Source of the DNA: DTU089 sp045588735
Lineage (GTDB): Bacteria > Bacillota > Clostridia > Oscillospirales > Acutalibacteraceae
NCBI GenBank assembly: GCA_045588735.1
Contig: JAZNET010000059.1
Span: forward strand, 39,607 to 103,606
Length of the DNA stretch: 64,000 nt
Reading direction: 5' to 3'
The notes under the pieces are model-generated. The model saw only the letters and a list, made by a program, of their open reading frames with translations, did not search any database and had not been told where the DNA came from. Positions 51,015 through 59,831 of the stretch are shown one piece after another; positions within the stretch are counted from its first letter, which is position 1; the number at the start of each line of letters is the position of its first letter. A program made the translations under genes and the position numbers.

Positions 51015-51647
51015 ATGAAAAAAGGTATTATCGGAAAGAAAATCGGCATGACTCAGGTTTTCGATGAAAAGGGTAACATGATTCCTGTTACTGTTATCGA
51101 AGCAGGTCCATGCGCAGTTGTTCAGAAGAAGACAACTGAAAACGACGGCTATGAAGCTGTTCAGCTTGGCTACGGCGACATGAAGGCAACTAAAGTGAAC
51201 AAGCCAATGGGTGGTCACTTTAATAAAGCTGATGTTGCTCCGAAGAAAGTTCTTAAAGAATTTAGACTCGCTGATACTTCAAGCATCAACGTAGGCGACA
51301 TCATCAAGGCGGACATCTTTGCTGCAGGTGAATACGTAGACGTTGTAGGTACAAGCAAGGGTAAGGGTACTGCAGGCGTTATTAAACGTTGGAACTTCGG
51401 CAGACTCAGAGAATCACACGGTACAGGTCCTGTTGCAAGACACGGCGGTTCTTTAGGTGTTATTGACCCGGCTCGTATTTTCAAAGGCAAGAAGATGGCA
51501 GGTCACCTCGGTTCAGAGCGTGTTACTGTTCAGAATCTCAGCGTAGTAAAAGTTGACAGTGAAAACAATCTTATCGCTATCAAGGGTTCAGTTCCCGGTC
51601 CTAAGGGCGGCATCGTTGTTATTGCTGACAGCGTAAAGAAAGCGTAA
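51015..51647 (+). CDS. rplC: 50S ribosomal protein L3
   Basis: The 210-residue protein is an early assembly protein of the 50S subunit. It begins KKGIIGKKIGMTQVF and contains the WNFGRLRESHGTGPVARHGG region around the peptidyl transferase-facing loop. Standard length. It has an AGGAGG site and follows rpsJ. Confidence 0.97.
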   Translation: MKKGIIGKKIGMTQVFDEKGNMIPVTVIEAGPCAVVQKKTTENDGYEAVQLGYGDMKATKVNKPMGGHFNKADVAPKKVLKEFRLADTSSINVGDIIKADIFAAGEYVDVVGTSKGKGTAGVIKRWNFGRLRESHGTGPVARHGGSLGVIDPARIFKGKKMAGHLGSERVTVQNLSVVKVDSENNLIAIKGSVPGPKGGIVVIADSVKKA

Positions 51648-51663
51648 GGAAGGAGTGTAACAG

Positions 51664-52287
51664 ATGAGTAAGTTATCAGTACTTGATATGGCAGGCAAGA
51701 AGGTTTCTGACATTGAGCTTAAGGATTCTATCTTTTCAATCGAACCAAATATGTCAGCAATGCATCTTGTTGTTGTTAGCTATTTAGCAAATCAGCGTCA
51801 GGGCACTCAGTCCACAAAAACTCGTTCAGAGGTTAGTGGTGGCGGTAAAAAGCCATGGAGACAAAAGGGTACAGGTCGTGCAAGACAGGGTTCTACAAGA
51901 TCACCTCAATGGTATCACGGTGGTATCGCTCTTGGTCCAAAGCCTCGCACATACGGCATTGACGTTAACAAAAAGGTTAGAAGACTTGCAATGAAGTCTG
52001 CTCTTTCTTCAAAGGTTGCAGCAGATGAAATGATAGTTCTTGACTCTGTTAAGCTCGATGAAATCAAAACAAAAGAAATGGCTAAGGTTTTCGAGGCTAT
52101 CAAAGCTCAAAAGAAGGTACTCGTAGTTCTTCCTGAAAATAACGAGGTTATCTACAAGAGCACAAGAAACATTGAGGGTGCAAAGGTTTCTACCGTAAAC
52201 ACACTTAATGTATATGACATTCTTAATTGCGATACAATCGTTGTTCTTAAGGATGCTGTTACAAAAATTGAGGAGGTATATGCATAA
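51664..52287 (+). CDS. rplD: 50S ribosomal protein L4
   Basis: The 207-residue protein lines the exit tunnel, and in some bacteria represses its own operon by binding the S10 leader. The tunnel loop is seen in GGGKKPWRQKGTGRARQG. Its stop shares a base with the start of rplW (TAATG), so the two are coupled. Confidence 0.97.
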   Translation: MSKLSVLDMAGKKVSDIELKDSIFSIEPNMSAMHLVVVSYLANQRQGTQSTKTRSEVSGGGKKPWRQKGTGRARQGSTRSPQWYHGGIALGPKPRTYGIDVNKKVRRLAMKSALSSKVAADEMIVLDSVKLDEIKTKEMAKVFEAIKAQKKVLVVLPENNEVIYKSTRNIEGAKVSTVNTLNVYDILNCDTIVVLKDAVTKIEEVYA

Positions 52288-52580
52288 TGAAACTGGCACA
52301 AGACATTATCATTAAACCTATCATCACAGAAGATTCTATGATGGGTATTGCCTCAAAGAAGTACACATTTAAAGTTGCTACTGATGCTAACAAGCTTGAA
52401 ATTGCAAAAGCAGTTGAGGAGCTTTTCGGCGTAAAGGTGGCAAAGGTAAATACAATCAATGTCAGCGGTAAGTACAGAAGATACGGCGTTCACGAGGGCT
52501 ACAAGGCTTCTTGGAAAAAGGCTATCGTAACACTTACTGAAGATCCAAAGACAATTGAGTTCTTTGACGGCTTGATGTAA
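52287..52580 (+). CDS. rplW: 50S ribosomal protein L23
   Basis: The 97-residue protein sits at the tunnel exit and docks trigger factor and the signal recognition particle. It has the IIKPIITEDSM opening and a VNTINVSGKYRRYG loop. It starts within the rplD stop codon. A 92-base gap with small inverted repeats precedes rplB. Confidence 0.96.
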   Translation: MKLAQDIIIKPIITEDSMMGIASKKYTFKVATDANKLEIAKAVEELFGVKVAKVNTINVSGKYRRYGVHEGYKASWKKAIVTLTEDPKTIEFFDGLM

Positions 52581-52672
52581 TCTGTAAGAAAATAAAACTA
52601 TAATAAAATATACCCAATGGTATAGTATGGAGTTGACATTCTCCGCAAAGCCATATTAGGAGTGTGAATAAA

Positions 52673-53506
52673 ATGTCTATTAAAGTTTACAACCCGACAA
52701 CAAACGCTCGTCGCGGTATGTCGGTTACAGATTATTCAGAACTTTCAAAAGTTGCTCCGGAAAAAAGTCTTTTAAGACCTCTTAAAAAGAATTCCGGTCG
52801 TAACAACTACGGTAGAATTACAGTTCGTCACCACGGCGGCGGTAACCGTAGAAAGTACAGAGTAATCGATTTCAAGAGAACAAAGTTTGACGTTGAAGCA
52901 ACTGTTAAAACTCTTGAATATGATCCAAACCGTTCAGCTCACATCGCTCTCATTGAATATGCAGACGGTGAAAAGAGCTACATCCTCGCACCTGTAGGCC
53001 TTAAGGTAGGCGACAAGGTTGAGGCAGGCCCACAGGCAGATATTAAGCCGGGTAATGCATTACCTCTTACAAATATCCCTGTTGGTACATTTATCCACAA
53101 CGTAGAGCTTTACCCTGGTAAGGGCGGCCAGCTTGCAAGAGCTGCAGGTAATGCTGCTCAGCTTATGGCTAAGGAAGGCGTTTACGCTCTTCTTCGTCTC
53201 CCATCAGGTGAGCTTAGAAACGTTCCTGTAAATTGCATGGCTACTGTTGGCCAGGTTGGCAATACAGACCACGAAAACGTTAAAATCGGTAAGGCTGGTC
53301 GTACACGTCACCTTGGTATCAGACCTACAGTACGTGGTTCTGTAATGAACCCGAACGACCACCCTCACGGTGGTGGTGAAGGTAAGTCACCAATCGGTCG
53401 TCCAGGTCCTGTTACTCCTTGGGGTAAACCGGCTCTTGGTTATAAGACTCGTAAAAAGAAAAAAAGTTCAGATAAGCTTATTGTAAAGCGTATCAACGAC
53501 AAGTAA
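52673..53506 (+). CDS. rplB: 50S ribosomal protein L2
   Basis: The 277-residue protein is near the peptidyl transferase centre. The conserved NPNDHPHGGGEGKSPIG stretch, with the essential histidine, and the GRITVRHHGGGNRRKY segment are present. ATG 52673 has AGGAGTG; an upstream GTG at 52664 overlaps that site and is rejected. Confidence 0.97.
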   Translation: MSIKVYNPTTNARRGMSVTDYSELSKVAPEKSLLRPLKKNSGRNNYGRITVRHHGGGNRRKYRVIDFKRTKFDVEATVKTLEYDPNRSAHIALIEYADGEKSYILAPVGLKVGDKVEAGPQADIKPGNALPLTNIPVGTFIHNVELYPGKGGQLARAAGNAAQLMAKEGVYALLRLPSGELRNVPVNCMATVGQVGNTDHENVKIGKAGRTRHLGIRPTVRGSVMNPNDHPHGGGEGKSPIGRPGPVTPWGKPALGYKTRKKKKSSDKLIVKRINDK

Positions 53507-53526
53507 GCCGGAAAGGAGCATAATTT

Positions 53527-53805
53527 ATGAGCAGAAGCGTTAAAAAAGGACCTTTCGTGCAACCTAAGTTACTCGAAAGAGTTCAAAAAATGAATGAAAA
53601 CGGCGAGAAAATCGTGCTCAAAACATGGAGCAGAAGTTCAACAATCTTCCCAGATTTCGTTGGTCATACTTTTGCAGTTCATGATGGTCGTAAGCATGTT
53701 CCGGTTTATGTAACTGAAGATATGGTTGGCCATAAGCTCGGTGAATTCGCACCAACAAGAACCTTTAAAGGTCATGCAGGTTCAAAAACTACTAAAGGTA
53801 GATAA
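53527..53805 (+). CDS. rpsS: 30S ribosomal protein S19
   Basis: The 92-residue protein is in the 30S head. It has SRSVKKGPFVQPKLLERV and the TRTFKGHAGSKTTKGR end. Standard length, with a good AAAGGAG site. Confidence 0.97.
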   Translation: MSRSVKKGPFVQPKLLERVQKMNENGEKIVLKTWSRSSTIFPDFVGHTFAVHDGRKHVPVYVTEDMVGHKLGEFAPTRTFKGHAGSKTTKGR

Positions 53806-53828
53806 TCGGTTGAAAGGAGTGTGTAACA

Positions 53829-54182
53829 ATGGAGGCAAATGAAATGATGGTTGAAGCTACTGCGAAAGCAACTTATTTAAGAATTGCTCCTCGTAAAGTT
53901 CAGATAGTATTAGACCTTATTAGAAATAAGCCTACAGATGAAGCATTAGCAATTCTCAAGCACACACCGAAGGCCGCTTGTGAGCCGCTTGAGAAGCTTC
54001 TTAAATCTGCAATTGCAAATGCAGAGGTTAAAAATATGGATGTAACAAGACTTTATGTAGCAAAGTGCTGGGTTTGCCAGGGTCCTACTCTTAAGAGAAT
54101 CAGACCACGTGCAAGAGGTAGCGCTAACCGCATAAACAAGAAAACATCTCACATTACCCTTGTAGTAAGGGAAGCAGAATAA
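53829..54182 (+). CDS. rplV: 50S ribosomal protein L22
   Basis: The 117-residue protein lines the exit tunnel; its loop is at the macrolide site. It contains YLRIAPRKVQIVLDLIR and the tunnel hairpin near GPTLKRIRPRARGSANRI. No unusual change was noticed in the loop. Confidence 0.97.
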   Translation: MEANEMMVEATAKATYLRIAPRKVQIVLDLIRNKPTDEALAILKHTPKAACEPLEKLLKSAIANAEVKNMDVTRLYVAKCWVCQGPTLKRIRPRARGSANRINKKTSHITLVVREAE

Positions 54183-54201
54183 GCGAGAGGAGGAAATTGA
54201 G

Positions 54202-54873
54202 ATGGGACAAAAAATTAATCCTACCGGTTTAAGAATCGGTGTTATCAAAGATTGGGAATCTCGCTGGTATGCTAAGAAGGGTGAGTTCGGCGATAATCTT
54301 GTTGAAGACAATATGATTCGTGAATACCTTCTCGAAACACTTGCACCTGCAGGTGTTCCAAAAGTAGAAATCGAAAGAGACCCAAAAAGAATTCGTATTA
54401 ACATTTTCTGTGCTAAGCCTGGTATCGTAATCGGTCGTGGCGGTGCAGAAATCGATAAGCTCAAGGAAACAGTTAAGAAAAAGCTTAATACTGAAAAAGA
54501 CGTTTTCATTAACATCACAGAAATTAAGCAACCTGACCTTAATGCTCAACTTGTAGCAGAGAACATTGCTGCTCAGCTTGAAAAGCGTGTATCTTTCCGT
54601 CGTGCTCTTAAGCAATCAATCGGCAGAGCTATGAAGTTAGGCGCAAAGGGTATCAAAACACAAGTTTCCGGTAGAGTTGGCGGTGCTGAAATTGCTCGTA
54701 CAGAGAGCTATCATGAAGGTACTATTCCGCTTCAAACAATCCGTGCTGATATCGACTATGGTTTTGCAGAGGCAAAAACAACTTACGGTCGTCTTGGTGT
54801 TAAGGTTTGGATTTACAACGGCGAAATTCTTCATGAATCCCGCAGAGGTAAAAGGGAAGGAGGAGCCAAGTAA
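54202..54873 (+). CDS. rpsC: 30S ribosomal protein S3
   Basis: The 223-residue protein is part of the mRNA entry tunnel and has a type II KH domain with IVIGRGGAEIDKLK. The opening GQKINPTGLRIGVIKDWES is typical. Its stop overlaps the rplP start (TAATG). Confidence 0.97.
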   Translation: MGQKINPTGLRIGVIKDWESRWYAKKGEFGDNLVEDNMIREYLLETLAPAGVPKVEIERDPKRIRINIFCAKPGIVIGRGGAEIDKLKETVKKKLNTEKDVFINITEIKQPDLNAQLVAENIAAQLEKRVSFRRALKQSIGRAMKLGAKGIKTQVSGRVGGAEIARTESYHEGTIPLQTIRADIDYGFAEAKTTYGRLGVKVWIYNGEILHESRRGKREGGAK

Positions 54874-55301
54874 TGTTATTACCAAAAAGAGTTAAATATC
54901 GTCGCGTTCAGAGAGGCCGTCTTAAGGGCGTTGCTCACAGAGGAAACAAGGTTAGCTATGGTGATTTCGGTCTTCAGGCTCTCGAACCCGCATGGATTAC
55001 ATCAAATCAAATCGAAGCTGCCCGTATTGCTATGACAAGATATATCAAACGTGGTGGTAAGGTTTGGATAAAAATCTTTCCTGATAAGCCGATTACAGAG
55101 AAACCGGCTGAAACTCGAATGGGTTCAGGTAAAGGTTCACCCGAATATTGGGTAGCAGTCGTAAAACCGGGCAGAATTATGTTCGAAATCGGCGGCGTTA
55201 GTGAAGAGCTTGCGAGAGAAGCTATGCGTCTCGCAGCCAACAAACTTCCAATTAAATGTAAGTTTGTTGTAAAGGCAGAACAGGATGGTGACAAGCAATG
55301 A
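54873..55301 (+). CDS. rplP: 50S ribosomal protein L16
   Basis: The 142-residue protein helps position tRNA. It begins LLPKRVKYRRVQRGR and has IKIFPDKPITEKPAETRMG. It shares a base with rpsC and overlaps rpmC by four bases. Confidence 0.97.
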   Translation: MLLPKRVKYRRVQRGRLKGVAHRGNKVSYGDFGLQALEPAWITSNQIEAARIAMTRYIKRGGKVWIKIFPDKPITEKPAETRMGSGKGSPEYWVAVVKPGRIMFEIGGVSEELAREAMRLAANKLPIKCKFVVKAEQDGDKQ

Positions 55302-55501
55302 AGGCAAGTGAATTAAGAAAACTCTCTCAAGCGGAGTTGGATGCTAAACTCCTTGAACTTAAGAAAGAACTCTTTAATCTTCGTTTTCAACAAGCCATCA
55401 ATCAGCTTGACAACCCGATGAGAATAAGTGCAGTTAAGAAAGACATCGCAAGAGTTATGACTCTTATCCGCGAAGCTCAGCTTAACGGCCAGAATTCTTG
55501 A
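55298..55501 (+). CDS. rpmC: 50S ribosomal protein L29
   Basis: The 67-residue helical protein lies near the tunnel exit. It has KKELFNLRFQQAINQLDNP and IARVMTLIRE. It starts inside the rplP stop by an ATGA overlap. Confidence 0.96.
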   Translation: MKASELRKLSQAELDAKLLELKKELFNLRFQQAINQLDNPMRISAVKKDIARVMTLIREAQLNGQNS

Positions 55502-55518
55502 TTACGGAGGGCAATTAA

Positions 55519-55776
55519 ATGAGTGAAAGAAATTTAAGAAAAACCCGCGTTGGTATCGTTACAAGCGATAAAATGGATAAAACAGTAGTTGTATCTGTTA
55601 AGGACAGGGTTAAACATCCACTTTACGGCAAAATTGTCAACAACACACTCAAGCTTAAGGCTCACGATGAGAATAACGAGTGCGGAATTGGCGACCGTGT
55701 TATGATTATGGAAACACGCCCACTTTCAAAAGATAAGAGATGGCGTGTAGCTGAAATTATTGAGAAGGCTAAATAA
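55519..55776 (+). CDS. rpsQ: 30S ribosomal protein S17
   Basis: The 85-residue protein is a primary rRNA binder with an OB fold. It contains KTRVGIVTSDKMDKTVVV and ETRPLSKDKRWRV. It has a GGAGGGC site. Confidence 0.97.
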   Translation: MSERNLRKTRVGIVTSDKMDKTVVVSVKDRVKHPLYGKIVNNTLKLKAHDENNECGIGDRVMIMETRPLSKDKRWRVAEIIEKAK

Positions 55777-55803
55777 TTTAGTCAATTAAAGGAGGCATTC
55801 ACT

Positions 55804-56172
55804 GTGATACAGCAGCAGAGTTACCTCAAGGTTGCCGACAACACGGGCGCAAAAGAAATTATGTGCATTCGTGTATTAGGTGGCTCAGGTAAGAGGTATG
55901 CCAATATCGGTGATGTTATCGTGGCTAGTGTCAAGAAAGCAGCACCCGGTGGCGTTGTAAAAAAAGGTGATGTGGTAAAGGCTGTAGTTGTTCGTACAAA
56001 GAGCGGTGTTCGTCGTAACGACGGTACTTACATCCGTTTTGATGAAAACGCAGCAGTTATCATTAAAGAAGATAAAAACCCAAAGGGTACCCGTATTTTC
56101 GGGCCTGTAGCAAGAGAGCTTCGTGAGAAAGAATATCTCAAGATTCTTTCACTTGCTCCGGAAGTACTTTAA
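55804..56172 (+). CDS. rplN: 50S ribosomal protein L14
   Basis: The 122-residue protein contacts the 30S subunit. It begins MIQQQSYLKVADNTGAKE and has VLGGSGKRYANIGD. The start codon is GTG, eight bases after AAAGGAGG. Confidence 0.97.
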   Translation: MIQQQSYLKVADNTGAKEIMCIRVLGGSGKRYANIGDVIVASVKKAAPGGVVKKGDVVKAVVVRTKSGVRRNDGTYIRFDENAAVIIKEDKNPKGTRIFGPVARELREKEYLKILSLAPEVL

Positions 56173-56186
56173 TTGGAGGTACACAA

Positions 56187-56513
56187 ATGAGTAATAAAGT
56201 TCACGTTAAAACAGGCGATGAAGTAATCGTTATTCAGGGTAAAGACCGTGGCGTAAAAGGTAAGGTACTTCAAGTATCTCCTTCAGAAGGCAAGGTTATC
56301 GTTGAAGGCGTTAACATCGTTTCAAAGCATGTAAAGCCTCGCAAGATGGGCGAAGCAGGCGGCATTATTAAGGCTGAAAGTGCTCTTTATGCTGATAAAG
56401 TTCAACTTATCTGTCCTAAATGCGGTCAACCTACAAGAGTAGGTCACGTTATCGAAAACGGTAAAAAAATGAGAGTCTGCAAGAAAGCTTCTTGCGGCGC
56501 AAAGTTTGAATAA
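56187..56513 (+). CDS. rplX: 50S ribosomal protein L24 with zinc ribbon
   Basis: The 108-residue assembly protein has the KOW opening VKTGDEVIVIQGKDRGVKG. The C-terminus carries a four-cysteine ribbon (CPKCG, then a VCKKASC segment). The zinc form is common in Firmicutes. It has a TGGAGG site. Confidence 0.96.
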   Translation: MSNKVHVKTGDEVIVIQGKDRGVKGKVLQVSPSEGKVIVEGVNIVSKHVKPRKMGEAGGIIKAESALYADKVQLICPKCGQPTRVGHVIENGKKMRVCKKASCGAKFE

Positions 56514-56529
56514 GGGAGGGACATGACTA

Positions 56530-57072
56530 ATGGCAGCAAGACTTAAAGAAATGTATAAAAACGAAGTAGCTCCACAGCTTATGAAGAAATTCAATTATAA
56601 GAGTGTCATGGAAATCCCGAAGCTTGATAAAATCGTTATCAACATTACATCAGGCGAGATTAAGGATAACTCAAAAATTCTTGATTCTATTATAAGCGAC
56701 TTAAAGCAAATCACAGGTCAGACTCCTGTAGTTTGTAAAGCAAAGAAATCTGTTGCTAACTTCAAACTTCGTGAAGGTATGGATATCGGTGCAAAGGTTA
56801 CTCTTCGTGGTGACAGAATGTACGAATTCCTTGACAGATTCTTCAACTTAGCTCTTCCGAGAGTTCGTGACTTCAGAGGTATTAACCCGAACTCATTCGA
56901 CGGTAGAGGTAACTATTCAGTGGGCGTTAAGGAACAACTTATCTTCCCTGAAATCGAATACGACAAAATCGACAAGGTTCGTGGTATGGATATCAGCTTT
57001 ATCACAACCGCAAAAACAGACGAAGAAGGCCGCGAACTTTTATCTCTTCTCGGCGCTCCGTTTGCTAAGTAA
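56530..57072 (+). CDS. rplE: 50S ribosomal protein L5
   Basis: The 180-residue protein binds 5S rRNA and contacts P-site tRNA. It has VVCKAKKSVANFKLREG and RDFRGINPNSFDGRGNY. ATG 56530 follows GGGAGGG; a nearby ATG at 56523 is out of frame. Confidence 0.97.
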   Translation: MAARLKEMYKNEVAPQLMKKFNYKSVMEIPKLDKIVINITSGEIKDNSKILDSIISDLKQITGQTPVVCKAKKSVANFKLREGMDIGAKVTLRGDRMYEFLDRFFNLALPRVRDFRGINPNSFDGRGNYSVGVKEQLIFPEIEYDKIDKVRGMDISFITTAKTDEEGRELLSLLGAPFAK

Positions 57073-57083
57073 GGAGGGTTATC

Positions 57084-57269
57084 ATGGCTAAGACATCTAT
57101 GAAAGTTAAACAGGCTAGACCTGCTAAATATTCAACAAGAGCTTACAACAGATGCAAGATTTGTGGCAGACCACACGCATATCTCCGTAAGTACGGCGTA
57201 TGTCGTATCTGCTTCAGAGAACTTGCTCATGCGGGCCAGATACCCGGTGTTAAAAAGGCAAGCTGGTAA
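57084..57269 (+). CDS. rpsZ: 30S ribosomal protein S14, zinc form
   Basis: The 61-residue protein is the short, type Z form of S14 with four cysteines (CKICG, then CRICF). It assembles in the 30S head. It has a strong AAGGAGG site. Confidence 0.96.
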   Translation: MAKTSMKVKQARPAKYSTRAYNRCKICGRPHAYLRKYGVCRICFRELAHAGQIPGVKKASW

Positions 57270-57299
57270 TAGAGCAGTTGCAAAAGGAGGAAATACGGC

Positions 57300-57698
57300 A
57301 TGCAGATTACTGATTCAATTGCTGATATGCTTACAAGAATCCGTAATGCGAATTCAGCAAAGCACGACACAGTGCAAATTCCGGCATCTAACATCAAGAA
57401 GGCAATTGCTCAGATTCTTGTAGATGAAGGTTATATAAAAAGCTTTAAAGTAATCGAAGACGGTAAACAAGGCGTTATTGAGATTGCTCTCAAATACGGT
57501 CCTAACAAGTCTCAGGTTATTACAGGCCTTCGCAGAGTTTCTAAGCCCGGACTCCGCATTTATTCAAATTGTGAGGATATGCCAAAGGTTCAAAACGGTC
57601 TTGGTATTGTTATCCTTTCAACATCAAAGGGCATTATGACAGACAAGGACGCTCGTAAAGCTAATGTTGGCGGCGAGGTTCTCGCATACATCTGGTAA
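57300..57698 (+). CDS. rpsH: 30S ribosomal protein S8
   Basis: The 132-residue protein binds the central 16S domain and in E. coli controls the spc operon. It opens ITDSIADMLTRIRNA and ends with STSKGIMTDKDARKANVGGE. It has an AAAGGAGG site. Confidence 0.97.
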   Translation: MQITDSIADMLTRIRNANSAKHDTVQIPASNIKKAIAQILVDEGYIKSFKVIEDGKQGVIEIALKYGPNKSQVITGLRRVSKPGLRIYSNCEDMPKVQNGLGIVILSTSKGIMTDKDARKANVGGEVLAYIW

Positions 57699-57712
57699 GG
57701 AGGTACAGTACT

Positions 57713-58258
57713 ATGTCAAGAATAGGCAGAGCACCAATAGCTGTTCCGGCTGGTGTAGAAGTTAAGATTGACGGCAGCACTGTTACCGTTAAAGGTGCAA
57801 AAGGCACTCTTTCCAGAACAGTTAACAGTAACATGAACGTCACTCTTGCAGACGGTGTAATTACAGTTACACGTCCAAACGATTCAAAAGAAAATCGTTC
57901 ACTTCATGGCCTTACACGTACACTCATCAACAATATGGTTGTTGGTGTAAGCGAAGGCTTCTCAAAGGAACTCGAAATCAATGGTATTGGTTACCGTGCA
58001 GCAAAGCAAGGCAAAGACCTCGTTTTAAACATTGGTTACTCACACCAAGTTGTTATGCCTGAAATCGACGGCATCACAATTGATGTTCCGGCTCCAAACA
58101 AAATTATCATTTCCGGTCCTGACAAGCAAAAGGTAGGTCAGTTTGCTGCTGAAGTTAGGGGCAAGAGACCTGCGGAGCCTTACAAGGGTAAAGGTAACAA
58201 GTACATTGATGAAGTTAACCGACGTAAGGAAGGTAAAGCAGGTAAGGGCGGTAAATAA
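57713..58258 (+). CDS. rplF: 50S ribosomal protein L6
   Basis: The 181-residue protein lies near the sarcin-ricin loop. It has SRIGRAPIAVPAGVEV and the GPDKQKVGQFAAEVR and PAEPYKGKG segments. Standard length, with an AAGGAGG site. Confidence 0.97.
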   Translation: MSRIGRAPIAVPAGVEVKIDGSTVTVKGAKGTLSRTVNSNMNVTLADGVITVTRPNDSKENRSLHGLTRTLINNMVVGVSEGFSKELEINGIGYRAAKQGKDLVLNIGYSHQVVMPEIDGITIDVPAPNKIIISGPDKQKVGQFAAEVRGKRPAEPYKGKGNKYIDEVNRRKEGKAGKGGK

Positions 58259-58288
58259 TCCGCAAAATCGTAAAGAGGTGAAGAAAAA

Positions 58289-58648
58289 ATGGTACAAAGA
58301 CCGAACACCAATAAAGCAAGGGTTCAGCGTCATAAAAGAGTTCGTGGCAAGATTGTTGGTACAGCAGAATGCCCACGTCTCAATGTATTCCGTTCTCTTC
58401 AGCATATCTATGCTCAGTTGATTGACGACGTAGCAGGTGTAACACTTGTTTCAGCTTCAACTGTTGAGAAAGACTTCAAAGATTACGGCGGAAACAAAGA
58501 CGCAGCCTTTACTGTAGGTAAGTTATTAGCAGAACGCGCAGCGGCAAAAAACATCAAAGACGTTGTTTTTGACCGTGGCGGATACATTTATCACGGCCGT
58601 GTTGAGAGCTTGGCCGAAGGCGCTCGTGAGGGCGGCCTCAACTTCTAA
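58289..58648 (+). CDS. rplR: 50S ribosomal protein L18
   Basis: The 119-residue protein carries 5S rRNA into the 50S subunit. It has RVRGKIVGTAECPRLNVFRS and DVVFDRGGYIYHGRV. It has an AAGAGGTG site. Confidence 0.96.
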   Translation: MVQRPNTNKARVQRHKRVRGKIVGTAECPRLNVFRSLQHIYAQLIDDVAGVTLVSASTVEKDFKDYGGNKDAAFTVGKLLAERAAAKNIKDVVFDRGGYIYHGRVESLAEGAREGGLNF

Positions 58649-58668
58649 GAGAATGGGAGGAATTACTT

Positions 58669-59175
58669 TTGGCTAAATTCGAAACAGCTCAAAAAGAAAA
58701 CGAACTTCAAGAAAGAGTTGTCGCTATTAACCGTGTTTCAAAAACAGTTAAGGGCGGTCGTATCTTCAAGTTTGCTGCTCTCGTAGTTGTTGGTGACGGC
58801 AACGGAACAGTAGGCTTCGGTCTCGGTAAATCCGGTGAAGTTCCGGATGCTATCCGTAAGGGTATCGAGGACGCAAAGAAGAACCTTGTTAAGGTTTCTC
58901 TTAAGGGTACAACAATTCCACACGAAGTTATCGGTAAATTTGGCGCAGGTGTAGTACTTCTTAAGCCTGCAGCACCAGGTACTGGTGTTATCGCTGGTGG
59001 TCCTGTTCGTGCAGTTGTTGAAACAGTTGGTATTAAGGATATTCGTGCGAAGGCTCTTCGTTCAAACAATCCTTGCAACGTTGTTAGAGCAACTATGGAC
59101 GGTCTCAAACAGCTTCGTAATGCAGAAGAAGTTGCTAACATCCGTGGCAAATCAGTAAAATATTTTAAAGATTAA
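58669..59175 (+). CDS. rpsE: 30S ribosomal protein S5
   Basis: The 168-residue protein is in the decoding and mRNA-entry region. It has ERVVAINRVSKTVKGG, VGFGLGKSGEVPDAIRKG and AVVETVGIKDIRAK. The start is a TTG, eight bases after GGGAGG, as no in-frame ATG is near. Confidence 0.97.
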   Translation: MAKFETAQKENELQERVVAINRVSKTVKGGRIFKFAALVVVGDGNGTVGFGLGKSGEVPDAIRKGIEDAKKNLVKVSLKGTTIPHEVIGKFGAGVVLLKPAAPGTGVIAGGPVRAVVETVGIKDIRAKALRSNNPCNVVRATMDGLKQLRNAEEVANIRGKSVKYFKD

Positions 59176-59189
59176 GGAGGGTGGCTTAA

Positions 59190-59369
59190 ATGGCTAACGT
59201 TAATGTAAAACTTGTAAAAAGTCTTATCGGCAGCAAAAAAGACCAAATTGCCACCGCTCATGCATTAGGTCTTCGCAAAATAGGGGATGTATCTTCACAA
59301 CCTGATAATCCTCAGACTCAAGGCAAAATCAAAAAAATTGCCCACCTTATTAAGGTGACAGAAGAATAA
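59190..59369 (+). CDS. rpmD: 50S ribosomal protein L30
   Basis: This 59-residue protein, at its conserved place between rpsE and rplO, reads VNVKLVKSLIGSKKDQIATA and then HALGLRKIGDVSSQPDNPQ-type sequence. It has a strong AAGGAGG site. Confidence 0.95.
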   Translation: MANVNVKLVKSLIGSKKDQIATAHALGLRKIGDVSSQPDNPQTQGKIKKIAHLIKVTEE

Positions 59370-59386
59370 GCAAGGAGGTGCTCAAA

Positions 59387-59830
59387 ATGAAGCTTCACGA
59401 GCTTTCACCCGCAGCTGGCTCCAAGAAGTCAGTAAAGCGTATCGGTAGAGGTCCTGCATCTGGTCAGGGTAAAACAGCCGGTAAGGGTCACAAAGGTCAA
59501 AAGGCGCGTGCAGGTCGCGGTATGCGTCCTGGTTTTGAAGGTGGTCAAATGCCTTTACAAAGACGCCTTCCAAAAAGAGGTTTTGTTAATATTTTTGGTA
59601 AAGAGTTTGCTATTGTTAATTTAGCTGCTCTCGAAAACAAGTTTGAAGATGGTGCTGTAATTGATATCGAAGCACTTAAGAACGCAGGACTTGTTAATAA
59701 AACACTTGACGGTGTTAAGGTACTCGCTCACGGCGATATCACAAAGAAATTTACAGTCAAGGTAAATGCTTATTCTGATGCAGCCAAGGCAAAAATTGAA
59801 GCTGCTGGAGGAAAGGCAGAGGTGATTTGA
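59387..59830 (+). CDS. rplO: 50S ribosomal protein L15
   Basis: The 147-residue assembly protein has KRIGRGPASGQGKTAGKGHK and GFEGGQMPLQRRLPKRGF. ATG 59387 is used, since the upstream GTG at 59378 lies in its CAAGGAGG site. Its stop is one base before secY. Confidence 0.97.
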   Translation: MKLHELSPAAGSKKSVKRIGRGPASGQGKTAGKGHKGQKARAGRGMRPGFEGGQMPLQRRLPKRGFVNIFGKEFAIVNLAALENKFEDGAVIDIEALKNAGLVNKTLDGVKVLAHGDITKKFTVKVNAYSDAAKAKIEAAGGKAEVI

Positions 59831-59831
59831 C